From Bacteroidetes bacterium UBA6661 (GTDB lineage Bacteria; Bacteroidota; Bacteroidia; AKYH767-A; OLB10): a stretch of 25,671 bases of DNA. Made by a program: the position numbers and the translations under genes. The DNA is taken from the NCBI GenBank assembly GCA_002455375.1, contig DKKR01000043.1, positions 1 to 25,671 of the forward strand, given 5' to 3'. Of the stretch, positions 1 to 7,438 are shown piece by piece. The notes under the pieces were generated by a model. It was not told the DNA's origin, did no database searches, and saw only the letters and a list, made by a program, of their open reading frames with translations. Within the stretch, counting starts at the first letter, position 1. Every line of letters starts with the position of its first letter.

Positions 1-2310
1 ACAACTATATTGTAACTTCCGGGTGATAAACTGCTGAATGTATTTGTGGTTTGATATGTTGCTCCGTTATCAATAGAATATTGCAATGCTCCTGTTCCGC
101 CATTGGCATTGATGGTGATATTTCCATTGTTAGCTCCGTTGCAATTAGCATCTGTAACAGGTGTTCCACTTATCACAACTGCTGTTGGCTCTGTAATATT
201 TGCTGCGGCTGTAGTTGTACAGCCATTCGCATCTTGCACAACTATATTGTAACTTCCTGGCGACAGACTATTAAATACATTTCCAGACTGATAAGTTGTT
301 CCATTATCAATAGAAAATTGCAAAGGTGTAGTACCATTTGAAGCTGTAATAGTAACTGATCCGCTATTTGCACCATTGCAATTAATGTCAACAGAAGCCA
401 CATTGTCAATGTGTGGACCCGGTGCATCTGATATATTAATACTACCAGACGCTGTACAGCCATTCGCATCCTGAACAACTATTGAATAAACACCTGTTGC
501 CAATCCACCAAAACTTGCACTTGCCTGAAAAGTAACACCTGCATCAATACTAAACTGATAAGCAGGTGTACCACCATTGGCAATTGCACTTACACTTCCA
601 TTAGTTTGGCTGCATGTTGTGTTGACTGAATTTAGATTCAGTATTAATGTTGTTGGTTCAACAACATTAATACTGCTTGTTGTTGTACATCCATTTGCAT
701 CACTAACTACAATACTATAGCTGCCGGCAGCAAGTCCGGAGAAAAAACTTCCTGCCTGAAACGTTAACCCATTATCAATTGAATAATTCAAAGGTGCTGT
801 TCCTGAATTTGCAACAATATCTACTGTGCCATCAGACTGACCATTACAACCAACCGGTGTTGTTGTAATATTAACAATAACTGCTGAAGGGGCATCTGTA
901 ATATTTGTTGTTGTACTTGCAGTACAACCATTGGCATCCTGAACAGTGACAGTATAGTTGCCTGCTGCAAGGTTATTAAAGTTTGCTGAAGACTGATAGG
1001 AGCCACCATTAATTGCATATTGCAAAACGCCTGTCCCACCGTCACCACTTGCAGTTATTGAACCATTACTTTGTGTACACGTTGTACCAATATTGTTTGC
1101 CGATATGCTCAATACCGGAGGATCAGCTATAACAATAGCAGTTGAAACAAAACAACCTACTGCATCACTGACAACAACATTGTAAGTACCCGCAACTAAT
1201 CCATTAAAAACATTACCTGATTGAAATGTTGTACCATTATTAATACTGAATTGAAGTGTACCGGTTCCACCACTTGCATTGATTGTAATTGAAGCATTAT
1301 TATCACCGTTACACAATAGTGATGTTGCATTAGCTGCATTTATAACAGGTGCAGATGAATTATTTACTTGTGCATTGATTGTTTGTGTACAACCATTTGC
1401 ATCAACAACTACAACATTATAGTTTGCTGCAGCAAGGTTATTAAAGGTGTTTGATGCCTGATAAGGTGCCCCACCAGTTATGCTATATTGTAATGTTCCT
1501 GTTCCTCCATTTGCAGTAACAACCAATGAGCCATTACTGTTGCCACAAGTTGCATCTGTTGTTAGAACATTGGATATATTTATCTGTGCAGGTTGTGTCA
1601 CATTGAGTGTTACACTGGAGGTACAGCCATCAACATCGCTAACAACAACCGAATAAGTTCCTGCAGTCAATGTTGTAAAACTATTTGAAGCCTGATAAGT
1701 TGTACCGTTATCAATACTATATTGTAAAGGAGGATTCCCCCCTGCTGCATTAACAACTATATTTCCATTATTACCGCCAAAGCAACTTACTTGCGTTACC
1801 GGACTACTATTTATAACTGGAGTTGATGATGGAGCTACACTAACAACCTGCGATGATGTGCAGCCATTAGCATCTTTTACAACAACCGTATAACTGCCTG
1901 CGGCAAGATTATTAAATACAGATGCAGCACTAAATGTTGTACCATTATCTATACTGTACTGTAAAGGAGCGACACCTCCATTTGCAAAAATATTTATTGC
2001 TCCATCATTACTATTACACTTTGTTCCGATTGCATTGGCTGCTATAACTATTGCAGGTGGTGTTGTAATAGAAAAATAGGTAGTTGAAGAACATCCGTTA
2101 TTATCAATAGTGGTGAGTGAATAATTTCCTGCTGCAAGATTGGGAATAGCATGAGCACTATTTATATTATTTACCTGCATCATTGTTCCTCCGGAACTGT
2201 TTTGCCAGATATAAGTCCATGGAGATACTCCTTGAGCTATGCCGTTTGCACTTCCAACATAGCCATCACAAAGCGGATTGTTTGGGTTTACAATCGGAGG
2301 TTGACAACAA
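1..2310 (-). repeat. Array of SprB repeats, alternating A and B subtypes
   Basis: Each unit carries a core like LQYSIDNG, then F..L..G.Y.V.V.DANGCT. One divergent unit (about 2310-2060), eight clear full units and part of a tenth are visible. The DANGC codons begin on the plus strand at 217, 454, 685, 922, 1150, 1387, 1621, 1858 and 2089, so unit lengths are 237, 231, 237, 228, 237, 234, 237 and 231 bp, all multiples of three. The 237-bp units have Cys-x-Gly-x-x-x-Gly-x near their start, while the shorter ones have Cys-x-x-x-(Asn/Asp)-Gly-(Ser/Ala). The units are Ig-like beta domains by family knowledge. Confidence -1.
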
Positions 2311-3746
2311 GCTAGTGTTGCAAAAAAATCAGTCACAGGATCTCCGGTACAAGCTAATGATGTCCATGATCCGGATTCGCCATCACCGTATGTGTCAATG
2401 CTGACATTTAAACTTGCACCTTGAGTACACTGTGAGGCCGGCATTGTTCTGACACTAAAGCAAAATGTCCAGTTACAACTATTAGTAGCGTTATTATCAC
2501 CGAAATTATTACCGGGATTACCATCCATAAAACCTAAAGGACTTCCTAATCCAGATTCATAATAGAACCCCGGCCCATGAATTACACCGGTTGCAGAACT
2601 TGTAATGTTAGTGTTATACCAACCCCAAGCACCGGCACCCGAACAGTTAGCAGGCATAACCGTGGTTAAGGTACTCATATCCCAACCGGCACCAAACGTT
2701 GGAACTACAGCATGAAGCCAGTTAACTGATGTTTGATTATAATCAGAAATGGTATAACAAAAATTAACCAACTGCCCCGCCTGATAGGTTCCATTAACCG
2801 GTGGAGGATTCACGACCAGATTATTTACAATAACACAACCCTGGCAATCAAAATTATTTTGCAATGCCAAATTAAAATCACATTGGTCATTTAAATTACC
2901 TCCACTTACCTGAAGATAATATGTACCTGCAGCCAATCCACCAAATGAAGTATTTAAAATACCCCCTGCCCCTATTGCACATCCTCGCCCAACCAAATTA
3001 TTACAGGTAGTACCGGCATATAATGCCAGATTAGGCGTTTGGATTCCTCCGGATATTTGAACATTGAGAGTGGGGCCGGTCAGATTTAAACGATACCAAA
3101 CATCCGCAGCTGGGCTTGCCATATTGCCGGAAGGATTACATCCTGTCAAAGTTGTATAAGGCATTTCAGCTGTTGCACATAAGTTGGTAGTACTGACATT
3201 TACCCACGAGCCTATTCCATTAGGACACGCTGCAGGTGCAGGAAGCATACCAAGGTTTTGTGCTCCACTGCAGGCATCATTTGCAGGTGCCGGACCACCA
3301 TTACATGTTTGAAGACAACTACCACCGGCAGCACAAGTAACACAGCTAATTGATGCTGTCCATCCTGCATGATTTATTGAACCATCTGATGTAAAAACAA
3401 AAGTCAAACAGCCGGAAGTACCTGTAACCACACCAGGACTTGTCGTTCCGGTATATGATCCGATTAATGGCGATGCTGTATTTGGGCCGTTATAAATTCT
3501 TAAAAAATCAAAACTATTTTCCAGATTAAAAGCAGTAAAAGAAACCCTGATGCATTGTCCGGCAGTGTTGCTACACAACGTCATTGTAGTGTTTTGGTTG
3601 AGGCCATAATTTGCGCCTCCACCTCCACTATCATAAAAGTTCCCTGCACAGGTTGAAACATTGGTATTGCTCATTAAATAATTCTGAGCAATTGAAGAAA
3701 AAGAAATTACGAAAAAAATTCCGGTGGTGAGTAAATGTCTAATCAT
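1..3746 (-). CDS. Giant secreted SprB-repeat surface protein, N-terminal part (no stop in window)
   Basis: The frame stays open from an ATG at 3746-3744 to the window edge, giving 1248 codons without a stop. Residues 1-21 form a signal peptide (MIRHLLTTGIFFVISFSSIAQ minus its last residue reads as basic start, hydrophobic core, AQ cleavage). Residues about 22-134 resemble a CUB domain, with paired cysteines and an FDFLRIYNGP-like core. Residues about 150-300 resemble a pre-peptidase C-type beta domain (PANDAC start, ADVWY, GTYYLQVSGG). A segment with no domain I recognise follows to about 480, then SprB repeats run to the edge. SprB is the mobile gliding adhesin of Flavobacterium johnsoniae, and proteins of this build are usually exported by T9SS through a C-terminal signal, which here would lie outside the window. 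An adhesin or matrix role is inferred. Short frames on the opposite strand here are shadows. Confident on frame and repeats; the two N-terminal domain names are pattern-based. Confidence -1.
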   Translation of the reverse strand, partial: MIRHLLTTGIFFVISFSSIAQNYLMSNTNVSTCAGNFYDSGGGGANYGLNQNTTMTLCSNTAGQCIRVSFTAFNLENSFDFLRIYNGPNTASPLIGSYTGTTSPGVVTGTSGCLTFVFTSDGSINHAGWTASISCVTCAAGGSCLQTCNGGPAPANDACSGAQNLGMLPAPAACPNGIGSWVNVSTTNLCATAEMPYTTLTGCNPSGNMASPAADVWYRLNLTGPTLNVQISGGIQTPNLALYAGTTCNNLVGRGCAIGAGGILNTSFGGLAAGTYYLQVSGGNLNDQCDFNLALQNNFDCQGCVIVNNLVVNPPPVNGTYQAGQLVNFCYTISDYNQTSVNWLHAVVPTFGAGWDMSTLTTVMPANCSGAGAWGWYNTNITSSATGVIHGPGFYYESGLGSPLGFMDGNPGNNFGDNNATNSCNWTFCFSVRTMPASQCTQGASLNVSIDTYGDGESGSWTSLACTGDPVTDFFATLACCQPPIVNPNNPLCDGYVGSANGIAQGVSPWTYIWQNSSGGTMMQVNNINSAHAIPNLAAGNYSLTTIDNNGCSSTTYFSITTPPAIVIAANAIGTKCNSNDGAINIFANGGVAPLQYSIDNGTTFSAASVFNNLAAGSYTVVVKDANGCTSSQVVSVAPSSTPVINSSPVTQVSCFGGNNGNIVVNAAGGNPPLQYSIDNGTTYQASNSFTTLTAGTYSVVVSDVDGCTSSVTLNVTQPAQINISNVLTTDATCGNSNGSLVVTANGGTGTLQYSITGGAPYQASNTFNNLAAANYNVVVVDANGCTQTINAQVNNSSAPVINAANATSLLCNGDNNASITINASGGTGTLQFSINNGTTFQSGNVFNGLVAGTYNVVVSDAVGCFVSTAIVIADPPVLSISANNIGTTCTQSNGSITASGDGGTGVLQYAINGGSYQSSANFNNLAAGNYTVTVQDANGCTASTTTNITDAPSAVIVNITTTPVGCNGQSDGTVDIVANSGTAPLNYSIDNGLTFQAGSFFSGLAAGSYSIVVSDANGCTTTSSINVVEPTTLILNLNSVNTTCSQTNGSVSAIANGGTPAYQFSIDAGVTFQASASFGGLATGVYSIVVQDANGCTASGSINISDAPGPHIDNVASVDINCNGANSGSVTITASNGTTPLQFSIDNGTTYQSGNVFNSLSPGSYNIVVQDANGCTTTAAANITEPTAVVISGTPVTDANCNGANNGNITINANGGTGALQYSIDNGATYQTTNTFSSLSPGSYNIV

Positions 3747-3764
3747 GGGCCAGACTGATTAATT

Positions 3765-3772
3765 GAAACTTA
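3765..3772 (-). promoter_or_regulatory. Near-consensus -7 element for the SprB-repeat gene
   Basis: On the minus strand this reads TAAGTTTC, seven of eight positions of the Bacteroidota TAnnTTTG element, the last G being replaced by C. It sits 18 nt before the ATG at 3746, the same spacing seen for exact elements elsewhere in the window. No clear -33 TTTG is seen. Tentative because of the mismatch. Confidence -1.
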
Positions 3773-4091
3773 GATTGGTGGTTTATAAAGAGGGCACTTA
3801 ACTTCTGCTCCGGCAATAAACCGGATTGAACAATATTGAAAATACTACTCAGCTTATTTTTTAAAACCATTCGAAGCAATTCAAAAAGTTATTCGCTATG
3901 GGCTGATATCTGTAGTCTTTGGTGCTTTAGTGGTGGCTTACTTAGTCGGGGTAAATTTAATGTAATTTTCATAAAAACAAATAATTTTAATCAGCCCAAC
4001 AGAATTAATTTTCCACATTTATGAGTAAAGTAGCATCTCCTTTATTCATGCGATCTATTAACCAATAAATTATCTGCTGCAATTCAATGAA

Positions 4092-4190
4092 TTAAGGATT
4101 AGAAAGGATAAATTTCAAGACCTCTGCAACTTTCAGGCTATTTAATGCTCTTACTGCATAGTTCCGAAGCCATGATGGAATTTTTGCCAT
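4092..4190 (-). CDS. Possible 32-residue small protein, unrecognised
   Basis: ATG at 4190 runs to TAA at 4092-4094 and encodes a basic, amphipathic-looking peptide beginning MAKIPSWLRNYAVRAL and ending KFILSNP. The same frame stays open upstream of the ATG for about 20 codons back to a TAA, so a longer form with an alternative start (for example TTG) or a gene remnant is also possible. No TAnnTTTG element or ribosome site is evident, and I recognise no family. It lies downstream of the polymerase-like membrane protein and could be on its transcript. Coding status is uncertain. Confidence -1.
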   Translation of the reverse strand: MAKIPSWLRNYAVRALNSLKVAEVLKFILSNP

Positions 4191-4215
4191 GATAGCAGCT
4201 ATGAAAAACACACAC

Positions 4216-4280
4216 AAGGAGCGCCTGTCTGATTTAGAATTCGGTTTTGGTTAGTCATTTTCTTTTAGACAGGCTTCCTT
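4216..4280 (-). repeat. Imperfect inverted repeat, possible terminator or element remnant
   Basis: The arms are AAGGAGCGCCTGTCT (4216-4230) and AGACAGGCTTCCTT (4267-4280). They pair over 8 bp (GCCTGTCT/AGACAGGC) plus a flanking 5 bp (AAGGA/TCCTT) with a small bulge, around a 36-nt loop. On the minus strand it begins about 90 nt after the stop of the membrane protein gene and is followed by a short T run (GTGTTTTTC). That could make it a weak terminator, but the long loop is unusual, and terminal repeats of a small decayed element are an alternative. Confidence -1.
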
Positions 4281-4370
4281 CTTTTCAGAAAATAAATCCT
4301 TACTTAGTCCTGAAACCTCAGATAGAAAAAGATACTAATAGAAATTTTTATTAATGTAAATTACAGATAC

Positions 4371-5771
4371 TTACTCTGTAATGGCTTTATAGTAGCTATA
4401 ACTTAACTCACGTTTTTCCGTCTTCTCTTTTTCATACAAATATCTGATTATGATTAATGAAGATACATAAAATGGAAGCAATGGAATCCTATAGCGAACA
4501 AGACTTCCAAAATTACTTGTTGAGATACCAACTGCAAATGCAAAAAACAAACTAAATATTAATGAAAAAGTAAGCAAACTATTCTTATTGAAATATTTGA
4601 ATATGCCAATAATTTTCACCTTATAAAGAACATACAATGTAAATAATAAAATAAAGAGATTTTCTAAACCCGATACCATCATCATAACATTCCTTGCTTC
4701 TGTAATATAGGGTCTGAATAATGCAGCATTAATTGCCAACGGCATGTGAATTAACATACTTTGAACTGTTGGCTCAATTTCACCAATGCTAAAAGAATTG
4801 CCTCCATAATAATCCGACTGTAAATCTGTATTCGAAACAACTGCTTCGTCCAGAAGTCTGTCAATTTTAAATTTCCCTAGCTCCTCACTCAAAGTATTAA
4901 GAAGTAAAAATCCAGAAAGCCCAACAATTATCATAATTAAAGGAAAAGTTACTTTTCGGATAAATCCTCCTCTGATCTTGGACGTTAATTTACTTACAAT
5001 CCAAATGAGTGCACCGGGAAGTACTCCAATAAAAATATAGGCTTTAATCGAAATGATTATCCAGGCAGAAATAATTACTATTACAAGATTTTTAAAAACC
5101 TTCTTAGGTACAATAAAAACGTAGTAGAAAGAATAAAAAAAATAACCTAATGCACTCAAAGTAATTGAATCTTTTAAAATACCTGATCCCCAGAAAAAAA
5201 CTGAGGGTAAAAAGAAAAATGTATAGGCAAGCGGACGTTCCAATTTAGGAAATTCCATAATAAAAATCTGATACATTCGCCAAACTCCTCCAAATGAAAC
5301 CAACGCCAGTAGCATTACCGTTGGCACCATCTGTTGTAATCCAACAAGCGTAAATGGCCAAAGTATTCTTGCTATAAAAAACGATTCAGGGCTCCTATAA
5401 TAAACAAATGTTCCGGTGGTACTATCCAAATAACTGAATTTGTAATTCTCCCAACCATTTATCACCACATCACCAAAATGGATGAAATTTTTAAACAACA
5501 GGTTTGTCATGGTCATTGAATCAAAGAAATAATAAATGGTATCGCCACCTGAATAGTAAAGCGTATATACCAATACCACCATGATACCTCCGACAATTTT
5601 CGCCATCAATCCGCCTAAAAAATAGCGATAGGAAGGGTTTTCTTCAATGTGTTTATCTCTTATAGATTTAGCAAAATAAAATATAAAAACGAGCAAAAAG
5701 AGGGAATAAAAAATATCCATTCCCGTAAACTGATACCTATCTCCTCGTGCATATAAATATTGGAGAAACAT
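4371..5771 (-). CDS. Polytopic inner-membrane protein, Wzy/EpsG-like polymerase candidate
   Basis: A 466-residue protein with roughly ten hydrophobic segments and a short cytoplasmic-looking basic tail. After TM2 comes a GGDTIYYFFDS motif, and at residues 189-202 a PSVFFWGSGILKDS motif followed by more helices. A large hydrophilic loop (about 290-340) precedes the last helices, where LVRYRIPLLPFY lies. This layout, with a big loop late in the chain and Arg-rich motifs near it, recalls O-antigen or exopolysaccharide polymerases and GT-C-type membrane glycosyltransferases, but no signature allows a firm choice. Its start lies 3 bp after the stop of the TlpA-like gene, so the two are almost certainly cotranscribed. 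No sugar-biosynthesis genes flank it. The frame is sure; the function is inferred. Confidence -1.
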   Translation of the reverse strand: MFLQYLYARGDRYQFTGMDIFYSLFLLVFIFYFAKSIRDKHIEENPSYRYFLGGLMAKIVGGIMVVLVYTLYYSGGDTIYYFFDSMTMTNLLFKNFIHFGDVVINGWENYKFSYLDSTTGTFVYYRSPESFFIARILWPFTLVGLQQMVPTVMLLALVSFGGVWRMYQIFIMEFPKLERPLAYTFFFLPSVFFWGSGILKDSITLSALGYFFYSFYYVFIVPKKVFKNLVIVIISAWIIISIKAYIFIGVLPGALIWIVSKLTSKIRGGFIRKVTFPLIMIIVGLSGFLLLNTLSEELGKFKIDRLLDEAVVSNTDLQSDYYGGNSFSIGEIEPTVQSMLIHMPLAINAALFRPYITEARNVMMMVSGLENLFILLFTLYVLYKVKIIGIFKYFNKNSLLTFSLIFSLFFAFAVGISTSNFGSLVRYRIPLLPFYVSSLIIIRYLYEKEKTEKRELSYSYYKAITE

Positions 5772-5774
5772 TTT

Positions 5775-7223
5775 TTAATGAGCCGGCTTTTCCGGGTTTT
5801 TTATACCCTCTATTTTCATATTAAGTTTCTTTGATAAAATATCTGCCAGGATTTCCACATCAATTTTTTTTGCAACAATTTCTTTATTGCTATCGAGCAA
5901 ATAAATCTGTGGTGTACTTGTAATATCAAATTCATACCTGAAATTATTCTGATATTTTGGGTCAGCTACATTTATCCAATCTAAATGTTTTTCGCGAATA
6001 AACTTTCGCCATTTATCCATTTCTGTCTCTGTACATATCGCATAAACCTCTGCTCCTTTTCCTTTTACTATGTCGTAAAGTTTTTTAACCTCAGGAACTA
6101 CTTTCTGGCAATGTCCGCAATCCGGGTCCCAAAACAATAAAATTGTATATGGCGTTTTAATATTATACAATGCTTTATAGGTACCAGTTGTATCCTCCAT
6201 AATCAAATTCTTTACTTTCTGACCAATCAAAATAGGTTCTAAAACTTTTACCCGCTCTTGTATTTTATACAGTGTAGTCGAGTCAACCCAGGTTGCCTGA
6301 TCTTTGGTATAGTAGGTTTTGGCCATGTGCACAAAAACTGCATCCATACCCATAATATTTGATGTTTCATAGGTATTGGTAAGATACCAAACAACATATT
6401 TAAATACTTCGGGGTTGGGTCGGGCTTTTGTTACCAACATATCTGCCTCTTTGTTTATGCTGTCGGGTACCTGCATTACTAATTTCTTGATATAAGTATC
6501 CAGCTTAGTGTGAAACAAAGGCGTTCTCAATATACGTGCATCTGTAAAATCAACATTGTCTAAATAATGGGCTTTGTAATAACGGTAAGCAAAAGTTGAA
6601 TCTTTCATCCCATTAGGTAACAAAGGTGCTTCAGGCACTTCGGGCTCTTGAGAGGTTTTAAATACCTTACTTAACAAAAAGTCCGGGTAATCAGTAATAT
6701 ATTTCAATTTGAAATCTGTTACTACTTTACCAAGATCCTTTAATTTATCAAGGGCATCAGTACTGTCCTTTGGAGTTTTAGCATTATGCATGGAAGCCTG
6801 AAGTGTTTCTGCCTCCTTTTGCTTATCCATAACGAATCTCAGATAGTTGTAAAATTTCTGATTGTCATCAGAGCCTTTTACGACCATGTTTTTTACCATA
6901 TCTGCAGTGTCAGTTTCCATGGTAAAATTTTGCTCTTTATCTATTATCAGTTCAAAATATTTTTTACCTGGAACCACAAATAAATAAATTCCACCCGGCA
7001 ATTTTTCTTTGCCTTTAAATATGACTATCCCTGCTGCATCTGCCTTGGCAGAATCCTGAATATATTGTTTGTCACCAAAGTAATTAGCAAGGTAATAAAG
7101 TGAATCTTTAAAAACAGGTGTGATCTTTACTTTTACCTGATAGCCATCGGAAGATGCATTACTTTGAAATGCACTAAGAATGAATGCGGTTAACAAAACC
7201 GGAATGAATTTGATTTTACTCAT
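5775..7223 (-). CDS. Secreted TlpA-like thiol-disulfide protein with N-terminal DUF4369-like domain
   Basis: This 482-residue protein has a signal peptide (about 1-23, ending SNA). An N-terminal beta-rich region (about 28-130; GGIYLFVVPGKKYFELIID) matches the DUF4369 pattern that often precedes Bacteroidota TlpA domains. A helical middle of about 130-330 may correspond to DUF5106. The C-terminal thioredoxin fold has WDPDCGHC with redox cysteines C369 and C372, and a cis-proline motif TSTPQIYLLD. The CGHC dipeptide is the one found in protein disulfide isomerases; TlpA proteins more often have other middle residues. It probably reduces or shuffles disulfides in the periplasm; the substrate is unknown. 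It is the first gene of a pair with the membrane protein 3 bp downstream. No lipobox is present. Confidence -1.
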   Translation of the reverse strand: MSKIKFIPVLLTAFILSAFQSNASSDGYQVKVKITPVFKDSLYYLANYFGDKQYIQDSAKADAAGIVIFKGKEKLPGGIYLFVVPGKKYFELIIDKEQNFTMETDTADMVKNMVVKGSDDNQKFYNYLRFVMDKQKEAETLQASMHNAKTPKDSTDALDKLKDLGKVVTDFKLKYITDYPDFLLSKVFKTSQEPEVPEAPLLPNGMKDSTFAYRYYKAHYLDNVDFTDARILRTPLFHTKLDTYIKKLVMQVPDSINKEADMLVTKARPNPEVFKYVVWYLTNTYETSNIMGMDAVFVHMAKTYYTKDQATWVDSTTLYKIQERVKVLEPILIGQKVKNLIMEDTTGTYKALYNIKTPYTILLFWDPDCGHCQKVVPEVKKLYDIVKGKGAEVYAICTETEMDKWRKFIREKHLDWINVADPKYQNNFRYEFDITSTPQIYLLDSNKEIVAKKIDVEILADILSKKLNMKIEGIKNPEKPAH

Positions 7224-7240
7224 ATAAATTTAAAGGTTTG

Positions 7241-7248
7241 TAAAAGTA
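7241..7248 (-). promoter_or_regulatory. Near-consensus -7 element for the TlpA-like gene
   Basis: The minus strand reads TACTTTTA, seven of eight positions of TAnnTTTG with the last G changed to A. It lies 17 nt before the ATG at 7223, a spacing shared with the exact elements in this window. Tentative. Confidence -1.
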
Positions 7249-7438
7249 TAGCTTTTACGCTAAAGACAAAATAGTGTTTGTAAAACTATCAGTCATTTTG
7301 TGAAATGAAAATGAACACACTTATCCAAAAGGCGCTTTTTCTACAGATAATTCTGAAAAACTTTTCATCATTAACACAATTTATCTATATCCTTAATGTT
7401 ATCATTGCAATGCAAATCGAAAATTTAATTTGTATCCA

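Larger units (their letters stand above)
3747..4370. other. Gene-poor intergenic region, about 620 bp
   Basis: This gap separates the start of the SprB-repeat gene from the end of the polytopic membrane protein gene, both on the minus strand. It contains a candidate promoter (3765-3772), an unexplained membrane-helix-like frame without a start codon (3840-3965, plus), a possible 32-codon frame (4092-4190, minus) and an imperfect inverted repeat (4216-4280). A 62-codon TTG-started plus-strand frame at 3836-4024 looks like chance. I see no tRNA, riboswitch or intact mobile element. The gap is much larger than the others in this window and may hold decayed genes or a small RNA; that is inference. 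Confidence -1.

Noticed and set aside
51..341. Plus-strand frames of 70-100 codons over the SprB array, and minus-strand frames at 242-478 and 821-1048
   Set aside because: They are shadows of the 1248-codon minus-strand frame, which has the signal peptide and the repeats. Regular repeats produce long open shadow frames.
1..2310. Regular direct repeats considered as a CRISPR array
   Set aside because: Units are about 230 bp, diverged, all multiples of three and encode protein domains, unlike short identical CRISPR repeats with unique spacers.
3836..4024. 62-codon frame on the plus strand in the intergenic gap
   Set aside because: It starts with TTG, has a mixed composition with no signal peptide or domain, and the alternative frame inside it is more protein-like. 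I take it as chance.
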